A stretch of DNA of 64,000 bases from contig NZ_WUEK01000002.1 in NCBI RefSeq assembly GCF_009823805.1, positions 372,001 through 436,000 of the forward strand, read 5' to 3'. The notes below the pieces were generated by a model. The model did no database searches, was not told the origin of the DNA, and worked only from the letters and a program-made list of their open reading frames with translations. Both the position numbers and the translations under genes were made by a program. Below are positions 9,001 to 16,575 of this stretch, in pieces. Origin of the DNA: Nocardioides flavescens (GTDB lineage Bacteria > Actinomycetota > Actinomycetes > Propionibacteriales > Nocardioidaceae). Position 1 is the stretch's first letter. Each line of letters begins with the position of its first letter.

Positions 9001-9280
9001 CGGGAGCCCCGCCATGACCCAGTCCTCCCCTCCGGGTGGCGGTGCGCCCGTGGTGCGTCGCTTCACCGACTTCTCCACGCCCGCTCCGCCGTACGCCGTG
9101 CCGGGCCGGTCGGGCGGCGGCCCGGACGGCCCCGAGGGCGGGTCCGACGCCGCGGGGATGCGGGGCGCCGGAGTTCCGGGGACCATCGACGAGTTCGTCG
9201 ACGCGGTCGTGGCCAAGATCGAGCAGCGGGTCATCGACGAGCTCGAGCGGCGGGGTCGCTCACCGTGGACGGGGTTCTGA
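6014..9280 (+). CDS. Giant low-complexity protein with spaced [VI]-x-R-R motifs, eCIS-associated
   Basis: 1088 residues from ATG 6014; an in-frame extension upstream overlaps the tube-type gene and is not preferred. It is dominated by Ala, Pro, Ser, Thr and Gly, with almost no predicted globular domain. Through it run about 14 short basic motifs of the form [VI]xRR or VHR: near residues 16, 55, 145, 237, 262, 303, 417, 504, 664 (with FRRR at 670), 737, 809, 857, 938 and 1014. The last 30 residues form an amphipathic helix (EFVDAVVAKIEQRVIDELER) ending in an aromatic tail. No catalytic motif is visible. The operon slot, between the tube adaptor and LysM hub, suggests an internal component such as a tape measure, lumen scaffold or cargo adaptor, but this is inference. 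TGA overlaps the next ATG. Confidence 0.85.
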   Translation: MTTSQPDDATWLGRAVVRRLRLPGPPLSRPLPSRIGSLASSVQRFAASTSRPVDIRRALRGPEPSGAGSQVRPPRWWVPAPADEAGDPGGSSTAVPRPAAALPAASTPAVPSAPPGAAPSRPAAAPSTPAPASGPADGAPVAGAVVHRSLAAGASDTGRTSDVTPATTAGGPSTQASTQASTPASGTGSAWLAPARRTTAGQLPSRGLPRAARSVPQEETYSPGAIVGSLVSQTVPVRRFDEVTAAGPMLTAADRTRLSAGVARRTAAARAAAAPVASPAPTPAPSPASPASTSLVSGPASTVRRSVASETPTSLPASPSPQSSSSSAPSASPATSPGPGTSHPSSEQPAGGATGAVPAPSGPTLAGSAGDTGASGGSGGSGSSGSATSPPQARWQPVAGRDRFAAAVQRSPGATTVRRSALGGARGAGVTSSTSSTSSGRSIALSTHQRLSAGAAPVALLGAMETPTGAGRTPLASAVRDIETVRAATTALLHREPAPTAPVVRRQMWAGSSMVMRQAAAERAAQQVAQRPTAPVPTTRSASVPAPAPGPTDVGRRRADSSDPATSAGPSAPADSTSASAPAVPVPTSSSTSPSSSGGVGPTGAAGPALGRHRATTDGVSSASPATAAAATTGASTTTSATATTSAPVVGQTVWGGTPVGATVRRSPVFRRRADATSQGIAEAAMPELLTAVRGSGHGRRPGRALATGFSEPATIRPSSGASTAAVPAASGPVPVVARRSSNPGTPSRPDSAAQNSAAAGPSAGGRVAGTPGSPGSPGTPATSSSDPSSRPARGTAGATAPAPEPSSVRRSPATPSAREQVARQGGSPSPAVLAPRSTGPGPSASGTEPAQDASPIRRWWQRRPSSSTGSSASSVTGPSAGPSAAPTSPRGSAVEATPSRSLTVAPPRAGATRGRPSGRPGARPGGSAAGGPPVPDVARRTAATTPVRPGSTTPAAGSSGPGPQTSSSGPAGGSSLLEQTAHLFRAMSSGTTASSGSPAMTQSSPPGGGAPVVRRFTDFSTPAPPYAVPGRSGGGPDGPEGGSDAAGMRGAGVPGTIDEFVDAVVAKIEQRVIDELERRGRSPWTGF

Positions 9281-9939
9281 TGGCCGAGCTGGAGAAGGCG
9301 TTCCTCGAGATCGAGGGCGGTGCCCGGGTGCCGTGCCTCTACAACCCGGAGACGGTCTCGTTCGGTCGCAGCAACAGCTGGACCTCCAACCCGATGCCGG
9401 GGCGCGGGGTGTCCCGGTTGCAGTACACCGGCGCCGCGTCGGGCTGGATGCGCCTCGACCTCGCCTTCGACACCACGGCGACGGGCACGTCGGTGACGGC
9501 GTACACCGACAAGGTGCTCGCGCTGATGGACGTCGACGAGTCCCTCCCCGGGTTCGACGCCACCACCAGCAACGCCCGACCGCCGACGGTCACCTTCCAC
9601 TGGGGCGATCTGCACTCCTTCACCGCCGTCGTGCAGGACGTACGCCTCTCCTTCACCTACTTCTCCTCCGGGGGGCGTCCACTGCGGGCCGACGCGCAGG
9701 TGGACCTGCTGCAGTTCGAGCCCGGGGGCTCCTACGGGCCGCAGAACCCCACCTCCGGCACCCCGAAGCCGCACCGGGTCCATCGCGTGCAGCCCGGCGA
9801 GACACTGGACCGCATCAGCGCGCGCTACTACGGCGACTCCACGAAGTGGCGGCTGCTCGCGAGTGCCAACGGCATCGAGGACCCCCTCGCCGTCCGTGCC
9901 GGCGCACTGCTCAGCGTCCCCCGGCTGGAGGGCACGTGA
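9280..9939 (+). CDS. LysM-containing baseplate hub protein (Pvc7-like)
   Basis: 219 residues. The N-terminal 150 residues (KAFLEIEGGARVPCLYNPE, FGRSNSWTSNPMPGRG, LDLAFDTTATG, DVRLSFTYFSSGG, RADAQVDLLQF) match the contractile-injection-system hub family. A C-terminal LysM domain follows (HRVQPGETLDRISARYYG...WRLLASANGIEDP...GALLSVP, about residues 166-215). In eCIS this subunit joins the spike to the tube base. Here LysM probably packs in the baseplate rather than binding peptidoglycan. ATG 9280 overlaps the stop of the repeat protein, and its own TGA overlaps the spike GTG by 4 bases. Confidence 0.92.
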   Translation: MAELEKAFLEIEGGARVPCLYNPETVSFGRSNSWTSNPMPGRGVSRLQYTGAASGWMRLDLAFDTTATGTSVTAYTDKVLALMDVDESLPGFDATTSNARPPTVTFHWGDLHSFTAVVQDVRLSFTYFSSGGRPLRADAQVDLLQFEPGGSYGPQNPTSGTPKPHRVHRVQPGETLDRISARYYGDSTKWRLLASANGIEDPLAVRAGALLSVPRLEGT

Positions 9940-11750
9940 GCCAGCCGGCCTCCGCGGAGCCGGGCGACGGCTACGCGCTCGTCCTGACCGTCGACGGGTC
10001 TGCGTTGTCCGCGCGCGTGCTCGAGCAGGTCGTGACCATTCGGGTCGACCGCGCCCTCGGCATCGTCGGGCGTGCCACCGTGAAGCTCTGGGACGACGAG
10101 TTCTCGCTGTCGTCCTCCCAGACGTTCTCCCTCGGCAAGCAGGTGGAGGTCGCGACGTACGGCGCGGGCTCCGAGAAGCTGTTCAGCGGCACGATCACCT
10201 CGGTGGGGATGGAGGTGTCGGCGCGGGGTCGTGAGCTCGTGGTCGTCGCGGACGACCCGGGGACCGCCCTGATGCGACCCATGAAGACGAAGGGGGCCGA
10301 CAAGGTGAAGCCGTCGGACCTCGTCCAGGAGATCGCCAAGGACGCCGGCCTGTCGGTGGACATCGAGGCGGACTGCGTCGGGGGAGCCCAGCCCTACCTG
10401 CTCAAGGTCGGCTCGGGTCTCGCCTACCTCGAGACGCTCTGTGCGCGCACCGGTGCCGTCTGGTGGTTCGAGGGCGAGAAGCTGATGGTCCGCGGCCCCG
10501 AGCAGCCGATCCGGACCACCTCGCTCACCTTCGAGAAGGAGCTGGTCTCCTTCAACGTCAAGGCCACCGCGGCCGCCCAGAGCGGCTACGAGGTCCGGGG
10601 GTGGGACGTCGCGCAGAAGGCGACGGTCGTCGGCAGGGCCGAGGTGCGCCGCGCCGGGATGGAGGAGGAGTCGCACTTCGTCGGCGGGGCGGCCGGCCGC
10701 CCCGGTGACCGGAGCACGTCCGGCCGTAGCGTGCTGGTGCGCGATGCTGCTCCGCTGACGCAGACAGAGGCCGAGAAGATCGCCAAGGTGCGCGCCGCCG
10801 AGCTCGCGCGGTCCGCCGTGGTCGTGCGGGGGACGTGCCTGGGGGTCGCCAAGCTGGGCCCGAACGTCGATGTGAAGATCGCCAACGTCGGACCGGGGAG
10901 CGGGACCTACCGCGTCACCCACGTCGAGCACGTCTACAGCGCCAGTGGCCTCGTCACGCACTTCACCGCCGGGCCGCTGCGCCGGGCCGGGCTGGTCGAC
11001 ACGCTCGGGCCGCGCCCTGACGACGCCGGCATGCGGGTCGACCACGTCCTGGTCGCTCTGGTGACCAACAACAAGGACCCCGACAACATGGGTCGGGTCC
11101 GGGTGAAGATCCCGGACCTGAGCGACGAGGTGGAGTCCCAGTGGGCCCGTGTCGCGATGGTCGGTGCCGGCGGCACGGAGTCGAAAGGTCGGGGCGTGTT
11201 CTTCCTGCCCGAGGTCAACGACGAGGTGCTCGTGACCTTCGAGGCCGGCGACACCCGGCGCCCGATCGTCCTCGGCGGTCTGTACGGCGGCAAGGCCTCC
11301 TCGCCGCTGACCGCGAGCCAGGCGGTCGCGAACGGTGACGTCAGCAAGCGGCAGATCGTGTCGCGGCTCGGTCACACGATCGAGCTGGCGGACGGCACCC
11401 AGCCGGCGGAGAAGCACGTGCAGCTCAAGACGGCGGACGGTCAGCTGCTCCGGGTGGGGTCGGACAAGGTCACCATCGACTCCGCAGGCAAGCCGATCGA
11501 GATCCTGGGGGCCAGCGGCTCGTCGATCAAGGTCGACGCCAGCGGCGCGGTCACGATCGAGGGCAGCAAGATCGTGCTGAAGTCCGCCTCCGGGCCCGTG
11601 CAGGTCGAGGGGGTCCAGGTCAACGTCAAGGGCAGCGGTCCGGTCACCGTCGAGAGCCAGTCGCAGATGACGGTCAAGGGCGGCGCGGCGACGAGTGTCT
11701 CGAGCAGCGGCATCCTGGAGGTCAAGGGGACGATGGTGAAGATCAACTGA
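9936..11750 (+). CDS. VgrG/gpV-like central spike protein (Pvc8-like)
   Basis: 604 residues from GTG 9936. Residues 1-360 form the gpD/gp27-like hub (ADDPGTALMRPMKTKGADKV, GLAYLETLCARTGAVWWFEG). Residues 370-455 are the gpV OB-fold (VTNNKDPDNMGRVRVKIPDL...VFFLPEVNDEVLVTFEAGD). Residues 460-604 are a repetitive Val/Ser/Gly-rich strand region (KVDASGAVTIEGSKIVLKS, VNVKGSGPVTVESQSQMTVK) typical of a trimeric beta-helix needle. It forms the membrane-piercing spike that takes the PAAR-like tip. Its ATG-side neighbours overlap by one to four bases, so it belongs to a tightly coupled operon. Confidence 0.94.
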   Translation: MSQPASAEPGDGYALVLTVDGSALSARVLEQVVTIRVDRALGIVGRATVKLWDDEFSLSSSQTFSLGKQVEVATYGAGSEKLFSGTITSVGMEVSARGRELVVVADDPGTALMRPMKTKGADKVKPSDLVQEIAKDAGLSVDIEADCVGGAQPYLLKVGSGLAYLETLCARTGAVWWFEGEKLMVRGPEQPIRTTSLTFEKELVSFNVKATAAAQSGYEVRGWDVAQKATVVGRAEVRRAGMEEESHFVGGAAGRPGDRSTSGRSVLVRDAAPLTQTEAEKIAKVRAAELARSAVVVRGTCLGVAKLGPNVDVKIANVGPGSGTYRVTHVEHVYSASGLVTHFTAGPLRRAGLVDTLGPRPDDAGMRVDHVLVALVTNNKDPDNMGRVRVKIPDLSDEVESQWARVAMVGAGGTESKGRGVFFLPEVNDEVLVTFEAGDTRRPIVLGGLYGGKASSPLTASQAVANGDVSKRQIVSRLGHTIELADGTQPAEKHVQLKTADGQLLRVGSDKVTIDSAGKPIEILGASGSSIKVDASGAVTIEGSKIVLKSASGPVQVEGVQVNVKGSGPVTVESQSQMTVKGGAATSVSSSGILEVKGTMVKIN

Positions 11751-12193
11751 TGTCCGAGCTCTCCTTGCCCGGTCGCGGCGACCTCGGTCAGCCCGACACC
11801 TCGTTCGTCGGCCGCGGTTTCCGTTGGCCGCTCGGCGTCGACCACACCGGCTCCATCGGGCTGACCAGCGGGGTGCCCGACATCGACCGCTCCATCCAGC
11901 TGGTGCTGATGACGGCGCCGGGGGAGCGCCTCATGCGCCCGAAGTTCGGCTGCCGGATCTGGGAGCTCCTCTTCGAGCCCGTCACCGGCAACCTGCTGGG
12001 GCTGATGGCGCAGGCCGTGCGTCAGGCCCTCGAGCAGTGGGAGCCCCGGATCACGGTCGAGGAGGTCGATCCGCAGCCGGACCCGGACAACCCGTCGCTG
12101 GTCCACATCGCGATCGGCTACCGCGTGCGCGCCACCAACGACCGCCGCAACCTCGTCTACCCGTTCTACGTCATCCCGCACGACGCCGAGTGA
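11750..12193 (+). CDS. Baseplate wedge protein, gp25/GPW family (Pvc9-like)
   Basis: 147 residues. The gp25 family core is clear: GRGFRWPLGVDHTGSIGLTSG, DIDRSIQLVLMTAPGERLMRP, GCRIWELLFEPV and IGYRVRATNDRRNLVYPFYV. The EPR-type segment appears as WEPRITVEEV. Gp25 proteins sit where sheath meets baseplate and start sheath polymerisation. ATG 11750 overlaps the spike stop by one base (TGATG). The gpJ-like gene follows after 10 bases. Confidence 0.95.
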   Translation: MSELSLPGRGDLGQPDTSFVGRGFRWPLGVDHTGSIGLTSGVPDIDRSIQLVLMTAPGERLMRPKFGCRIWELLFEPVTGNLLGLMAQAVRQALEQWEPRITVEEVDPQPDPDNPSLVHIAIGYRVRATNDRRNLVYPFYVIPHDAE

Positions 12194-12203
12194 GAGTCCT
12201 CTG

Positions 12204-14150
12204 ATGCCCCTTCCCTCACCCCGTCTCGACGACCGCACGTTCCAGGACATCGTCGACGAGGCCAAGCGGCTGATTCCGCGCTACTGCCCCGAGTGGACCA
12301 ACCACAACGTCTCCGACCCCGGTGTCGCCCTCATCGAGCTCTTCGCCTGGATGAGCGAGATGGTGCTCTACCGGGTCAACCAGGTGCCCGAACGGCTCTA
12401 CACCCACTTCCTCAACATGGTGGGGATCGAGCCGTTCGCGCCGTCGGTCGCGCGCACCGACGTGACGTTCTGGCTCACCACAGTGCTCGAGGACGACGTC
12501 CTCATCCGAGCCGGCACCGAGGTCACCACGGTCGCGACCGCCGCCGGCGGTGCTCCGGTCGTCTTCACGACGACGTCGGACCTGGTCGTCTCGCCGCCGG
12601 TGCTGGAGGCCGCGATGACCGCGACGGCCGCCGGCCAGGTGCGCGACGTGTGGCAGGACCTCCGCTTCGACCCGTCCGGGGTGGCGTGCTTCCCGTCGCC
12701 CGACCTGACTCCGGGCGACGCACTCCTGCTCGGCTTCGCCGAGTCGCTCGCCGGCGTGGCGCTGCGGCTCACCGTCGAGGCCCAGGCGGAGGGCATCGGG
12801 GTCGACCCGCGCCGTCCGCCGCTCGCCTGGGAGGTGTGGAACGGCGAGGGGTGGATCCCCGTCGCGGTCCACGCCGACACCACGGGCGGTCTCAACCGCG
12901 CCGGTGAGATCACGCTGATGGTGCCGGTCGAGCACGCGCCGGCGACCGTGGGCAACCGGTCGGCGTACTGGTTGCGGGTCCGGCTGCTCCGACCCGTCGA
13001 CGGTCAGCCGACCTACAAGGCATCGCCCAAGGTGCGCTCGGTCGAGGCCGCGGCGCTCGGAGGCACCGTCGCCGCTGAGCACGCCGAGCTGGCGCCCCCC
13101 GAGCAGATCGGCCGCAGCGACGGTCAGCCCGCGCAGACCTACGCCGTGAGCCGCGCCCCGGTGCTGCCGCGTCGTGAGGGCGAGCACGTCGAGGTCGTGG
13201 ACGACGACGACGTGCAGCGCTGGACGGAGGTCGCAGACTTCTCCGGCTCGGGACCGCGCGACCGTCACTACGTCTGGGACAGCGGCAGCGGGGTCGTCCG
13301 CTTCGGTCCCCGCGTGCGCTACCCGGACGGCACGACCCGGCAGCACGGCGCGATCCCGCGCGACGGCTCGCGGATCCGCGTGAGCGGCTACCGCCACGGT
13401 GGCGGCGCCCACGGCAACGTCGGTGCGCGCACGCTGAGCCTGCTGCGCTCGACGGTTCCGTTCGTCGAGGGCGTCGTCAACCTCGAGCCCGCTCGTGGCG
13501 GGGTCGACGCGGAGACCGTCGCCGAGGCGAAGGTCCGAGGCCCCCTGACGCTGCGCACCGGGCAGCGTGCCGTCACCGCCGGCGACTTCGAGCGCCTCAC
13601 CCTCGAGGCCTCGCCCGAGGTCGCGCGCGCCCGGTGCCAGTCCGCGGGGCGCGGCAACGGCGCGGTCCAGCTGCTCGTCGTACCCCAGGTGCGGGGCGAC
13701 GTCGCCGGCCACCGGCTCGACGACTACGCCATCGGCTCGGGCCTGATGGAGCGGATCTCGACCCACCTCGACGCCCACCGAGTCGTCGGCACCGCCGTCG
13801 AGGTCTCGACGCCGTACTACCAGGGCATCTCGGTCGTCGCCCTCGTCCACGCCGCTCCGGGCCGACCTGTGGCGCTCGTGCGGCAGCGGGCGGTCGACGC
13901 GCTCAACCGGTTCGTCAACCCGCTCGTCGGCGGCGTCGACGGCACCGGCTGGCCCTTCGACGCCGACCTCAACGTCGCCGTCGTCACGCAGGTCCTGGAG
14001 TCCGTCGAGGGCCTGGATCGCGTCGAGGAGGCGCTGCTGTTCGAGTACGACCTGCGCACCGGGCGCCGTCTCGGTGCGGCCAAGGACGTGATCCGCCTCG
14101 ACCGGCAGTCGCTGTTCCTGTCCGCCGGCCACCAGGTCGTGGTGCGGTGA
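12204..14150 (+). CDS. Baseplate J-like protein (Pvc11-like)
   Basis: 648 residues. The N-terminal motif LDDRTFQDIVDEAKRLIPRYCPEW, then HNVSDPGVALIELFAWMSEMVLYRVNQVPERLYTHFLNMVGI region by region, matches putative baseplate assembly proteins of eCIS and R-type tails. The C-terminal part (TAGDFERLTLEASPEVARARC, AVEVSTPYYQGISVVALVHA, LNRFVNPLVGGVDGTGWPFD) is the gpJ core that builds the wedge ring. Length is typical of the eCIS version. The stop overlaps the GTG of the gpI-like gene (GTGA). Confidence 0.95.
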   Translation: MPLPSPRLDDRTFQDIVDEAKRLIPRYCPEWTNHNVSDPGVALIELFAWMSEMVLYRVNQVPERLYTHFLNMVGIEPFAPSVARTDVTFWLTTVLEDDVLIRAGTEVTTVATAAGGAPVVFTTTSDLVVSPPVLEAAMTATAAGQVRDVWQDLRFDPSGVACFPSPDLTPGDALLLGFAESLAGVALRLTVEAQAEGIGVDPRRPPLAWEVWNGEGWIPVAVHADTTGGLNRAGEITLMVPVEHAPATVGNRSAYWLRVRLLRPVDGQPTYKASPKVRSVEAAALGGTVAAEHAELAPPEQIGRSDGQPAQTYAVSRAPVLPRREGEHVEVVDDDDVQRWTEVADFSGSGPRDRHYVWDSGSGVVRFGPRVRYPDGTTRQHGAIPRDGSRIRVSGYRHGGGAHGNVGARTLSLLRSTVPFVEGVVNLEPARGGVDAETVAEAKVRGPLTLRTGQRAVTAGDFERLTLEASPEVARARCQSAGRGNGAVQLLVVPQVRGDVAGHRLDDYAIGSGLMERISTHLDAHRVVGTAVEVSTPYYQGISVVALVHAAPGRPVALVRQRAVDALNRFVNPLVGGVDGTGWPFDADLNVAVVTQVLESVEGLDRVEEALLFEYDLRTGRRLGAAKDVIRLDRQSLFLSAGHQVVVR

Positions 14151-14776
14151 GCATCGTCTCGCAGGCCCCGGGTCCGGCCCGGGGCGACCTGCGCCCACGA
14201 CGCGACCCGAACTGGATGCTGCACCAGCTGCCGGTGCAGATGGCCTCCGACGACTTCTTCGCGCGCTTCGTCTCGATCTTCCAGGAGCTCGGCACCGCGC
14301 TGCTCGAGGACGCCGACAACGTCGACCACGTCGCCGACGTGACCGTCACCCCCACCGACAACCTCGCCTGGCTCGGCTCGTGGATCGGGGTCGACGACAT
14401 CGACCCGTCGATGCCGGAGGCACTGCGCCGACGCATCGTCGCGACGGCGTCCGCGACGCTCACGCGCCGCGGCACGGTCCAGGGGCTGCAGACCTACCTC
14501 GAGCTGCTGTCCGGCGGGGCCGCGCTCGTCGAGGACGGCGGGGGAGTGTGGCGGGCGGACGACGCCCCGGCCGACACGGCGTGGGTCCGCATGCACGTGC
14601 GCACGACCGGCATGCTCGATCCCGGTGCGTTCGTCGACGCCGTCCGCGACGAGGTCCCGGCCCACGTGCGGGCCGAGCTCTACGTCGGTGACGCCCTGAT
14701 CTGGACGACGGAGCGCGACGCACGAGACGATGGGGTGCCGCGCAGCGCGGCACGAGACGAGGCGGCGAGGACGTGA
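14147..14776 (+). CDS. Tail protein I-like baseplate protein (Pvc12-like)
   Basis: 209 residues from GTG 14147. Its core reads LPVQMASDDFFARFVSIFQELG, LLEDADNVDHVADVTVTPTDNLAWLGSWIG, MPEALRRRIVATASATLTRRGT and LQTYLELLSGG. This matches gpI/tail protein P2-like proteins that pair with gpJ in the baseplate wedge. The C terminus ends in an Arg/Asp/Ala-rich tail. Position directly after gpJ is the standard order. Four-base overlaps on both sides show co-translation with gpJ and the zinc-ribbon gene. Confidence 0.9.
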   Translation: MSIVSQAPGPARGDLRPRRDPNWMLHQLPVQMASDDFFARFVSIFQELGTALLEDADNVDHVADVTVTPTDNLAWLGSWIGVDDIDPSMPEALRRRIVATASATLTRRGTVQGLQTYLELLSGGAALVEDGGGVWRADDAPADTAWVRMHVRTTGMLDPGAFVDAVRDEVPAHVRAELYVGDALIWTTERDARDDGVPRSAARDEAART

Positions 14777-15393
14777 GCACGGTGTCGACAGGGCCTGGCC
14801 CGCTTTCCGGTGGCTGGGACGACCAGTCGGGCGACGCCCGCGGCGGACGGCACGCCGCCTCCGGGGACGCCGTCCACGACGAGGTCACCTTCGACCCGGA
14901 GCCGACCCAGGCCCAGCCGATCGCGGTGCAGCCGGCCGCTGTGGAAGCGGCCCACCACGGCAGCACCGACGAGGTCGTGACCTGTCCTGAGTGCGGCACC
15001 CGTTCGCAGGTCGCGCTCAACCGGCGCCGCTCGCAGGACTTCTGCCCGCGCTGCGACTACCCGCTGTTCTGGACGCCCTCGACGATCCTCACCGACGGCG
15101 ACGCCGCCGACCAGGCGAGCCTGCGCCGCCTCCCCGGCACCGCCGGTCGCGTCACCGTCGCCTCCCGCACGTGCCCGCACTGCAGCGAGTCCAACCAGCT
15201 CACCGCGCTCACGTGCGTGCGCTGCGGCGGGCTGATGGACCCGCCCGCCCCCGAGCCGGTCTTCGTCGCGCCCACCCCCGCCCCGGTCGTCGAGCCGGAG
15301 CCCGAGCCGCGTCGTACGCCGTGGTGGATGTGGATCGGGGGCGTCCTCACGCTGCTCGTGCTGATCGCGCTGATCGTCTACCTGGTCGGCTGA
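14773..15393 (+). CDS. Zinc-ribbon protein with C-terminal transmembrane anchor, eCIS-linked
   Basis: 206 residues from GTG 14773, overlapping the gpI-like stop. A disordered N terminus (1-70) is followed by two zinc ribbons, CPECGT...FCPRCDY and CPHCSE...CVRCGG (about residues 75-155). After a Pro/Glu/Val linker comes one strongly hydrophobic segment, WWMWIGGVLTLLVLIALIVYLVG, which also ends the protein. This predicts a tail-anchored membrane protein with most of its mass in the cytosol. As the last gene of the operon it is a candidate for tethering injection particles to the cytoplasmic membrane; that role is inferred from topology and position only. Confidence 0.82.
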   Translation: MSTVSTGPGPLSGGWDDQSGDARGGRHAASGDAVHDEVTFDPEPTQAQPIAVQPAAVEAAHHGSTDEVVTCPECGTRSQVALNRRRSQDFCPRCDYPLFWTPSTILTDGDAADQASLRRLPGTAGRVTVASRTCPHCSESNQLTALTCVRCGGLMDPPAPEPVFVAPTPAPVVEPEPEPRRTPWWMWIGGVLTLLVLIALIVYLVG

Positions 15394-15420
15394 GTCCGGG
15401 CCTGCCGATCGGGGGATGAG

Positions 15421-16230
15421 TCAGCCGCCGTTCATCCCGTGCCGCACGGAGTCCAGCGCTCTCTTGTAGTGCACCTCCGCGGCGTTGATCACCGACTCCG
15501 GCGTCGACGGGTCGAACACCCGCAGTACGGAGAACCGGAACGACGACGGGTCGCGTCGGCGGAGGTCGACATTGCCTCCGTGCCCGTTGGTCGCGTACGC
15601 CGTCCACCGTTGGTAGATGTTCTCCGCGCCGTCCGCCTTGCCGACGTAGTGCCGGCCGTCGCGGGTGTCGGTGATGAGGTAGATCCCCTGGACGGAGGCG
15701 AGCGTGGTGCGCCAGGCTGCGTACCGCTGTTCGCGGACCACCGCCTGGAGCTCGGCGTGGCTCAGCACGAGCCGGTCGAACCCGGGAAACCGCGCCGGTT
15801 CGGCGTCGGCGATCTCGAGCACCCGGTACGCCCCGGCGGTGGTCGCGTTGACACGCCAGGTGCGCGGTGAGCGCCACTCGATGACCAAGCGGTTGCGAAG
15901 GTCGGCCATCTCCTCGGCGACCTCCAGGTGAAAGGCGCGGCTGGTCTCGTCGCGACTCGTCTCCCCGCAGTTGACCAGCACCTGCCACAGCCGCGCCCGG
16001 TCGCCGCCCTCGGGAAGGAACACCACCCACACCCGGGGAGGACTGGCGGGGAAGGTGCGCGTCTGGAGCGATTGGTTGCTCGTGTAGGCCAAGACGTCCT
16101 CGTCAGAGCTGGCGGCACTGATCCCGTGCGTCCCGTCGTCGTGCACCGGCACGTATGCGTGCCGGATCACCAGGGTCTCGGCCGGGTCGACACCTGCGCC
16201 GGCCATGACGTCCGCGAACGTCAACGGCAC
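15421..16230 (-). CDS. GIY-YIG nuclease-domain protein
   Basis: 269 residues from GTG 16230. The C-terminal third has a GIY-YIG fold: GIYLITDTRDGRHYVGKADG with downstream YQRWTAYATNGHGGN, FRFSVLRVF and INAAEVHYKRAL. This gives the GIY/HYVG tyrosines, a basic residue and the late Glu (AAEVHYK) expected in the active site. The N-terminal 180 residues have no domain I recognise, though a similar N-terminal part precedes GIY-YIG in other bacterial proteins of defence or repair type. It follows a small membrane gene by 4 bases. Its target is unknown. Confidence 0.75.
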   Translation of the reverse strand: MPLTFADVMAGAGVDPAETLVIRHAYVPVHDDGTHGISAASSDEDVLAYTSNQSLQTRTFPASPPRVWVVFLPEGGDRARLWQVLVNCGETSRDETSRAFHLEVAEEMADLRNRLVIEWRSPRTWRVNATTAGAYRVLEIADAEPARFPGFDRLVLSHAELQAVVREQRYAAWRTTLASVQGIYLITDTRDGRHYVGKADGAENIYQRWTAYATNGHGGNVDLRRRDPSSFRFSVLRVFDPSTPESVINAAEVHYKRALDSVRHGMNGG

Positions 16231-16234
16231 GTCG

Positions 16235-16441
16235 TCAGCCGTCCGAGCGGGTCGCGGCGATCTGAGCTCGGTGGTGGCGACGCCTGCGGGCCCACTGGGC
16301 CCCGGAGCACACCGCCGCGAGGAGCACCGCGTACCACGTCACTTCGCCGCCCACCGCAAGCGAGACGACACCGGAGACCGTGAACAGCGCGACGACCGTC
16401 ACGAGCAGCGGAGGGTCCCATTCAACGGCGCGATGGAGCAC
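16235..16441 (-). CDS. Small membrane protein upstream of the GIY-YIG gene
   Basis: 68 residues if started at GTG 16441, after the tRNA. It has two hydrophobic stretches (PLLVTVVALFTVSGVVSLAV and VTWYAVLLAAVCSGAQW) and an Arg/His-rich C terminus (RRRRHHRAQ), predicting two membrane helices with the basic tail in the cytosol. The stop lies 4 bases before the GIY-YIG start, so the two form one unit. Start choice is uncertain because no clear ribosome site is seen. Function is unknown. Confidence 0.5.
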   Translation of the reverse strand: MLHRAVEWDPPLLVTVVALFTVSGVVSLAVGGEVTWYAVLLAAVCSGAQWARRRRHHRAQIAATRSDG

Positions 16442-16535
16442 GACGAAGAGGGTCCCACAGTTCGCAGCCGCGGACGGGCGTGCGATCGGGTGTCGCACCG
16501 CTCCGTGCAGGGGCGAAGATGCTCCAGCAACGAAC

Positions 16536-16568
16536 GAACCCTCGGCCTGATCTGTGGGCCGAGGGTTC
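16536..16568 (-). terminator. Intrinsic terminator of tRNA-Leu
   Basis: A perfect 12-base inverted repeat, GAACCCTCGGCC (16536-16547) and GGCCGAGGGTTC (16557-16568), with a 9-base loop lies just downstream of the tRNA on the minus strand. The following minus-strand bases GTTCGTTGC are only mildly T-rich. Confidence 0.7.
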
Positions 16569-16575
16569 TCGCTGG

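Noticed and set aside
1..15393. Prophage
   Set aside because: No integrase, terminase, portal, capsid or lysis genes, and the LysM hub plus PAAR-like, DUF4255 and zinc-ribbon genes fit an eCIS.
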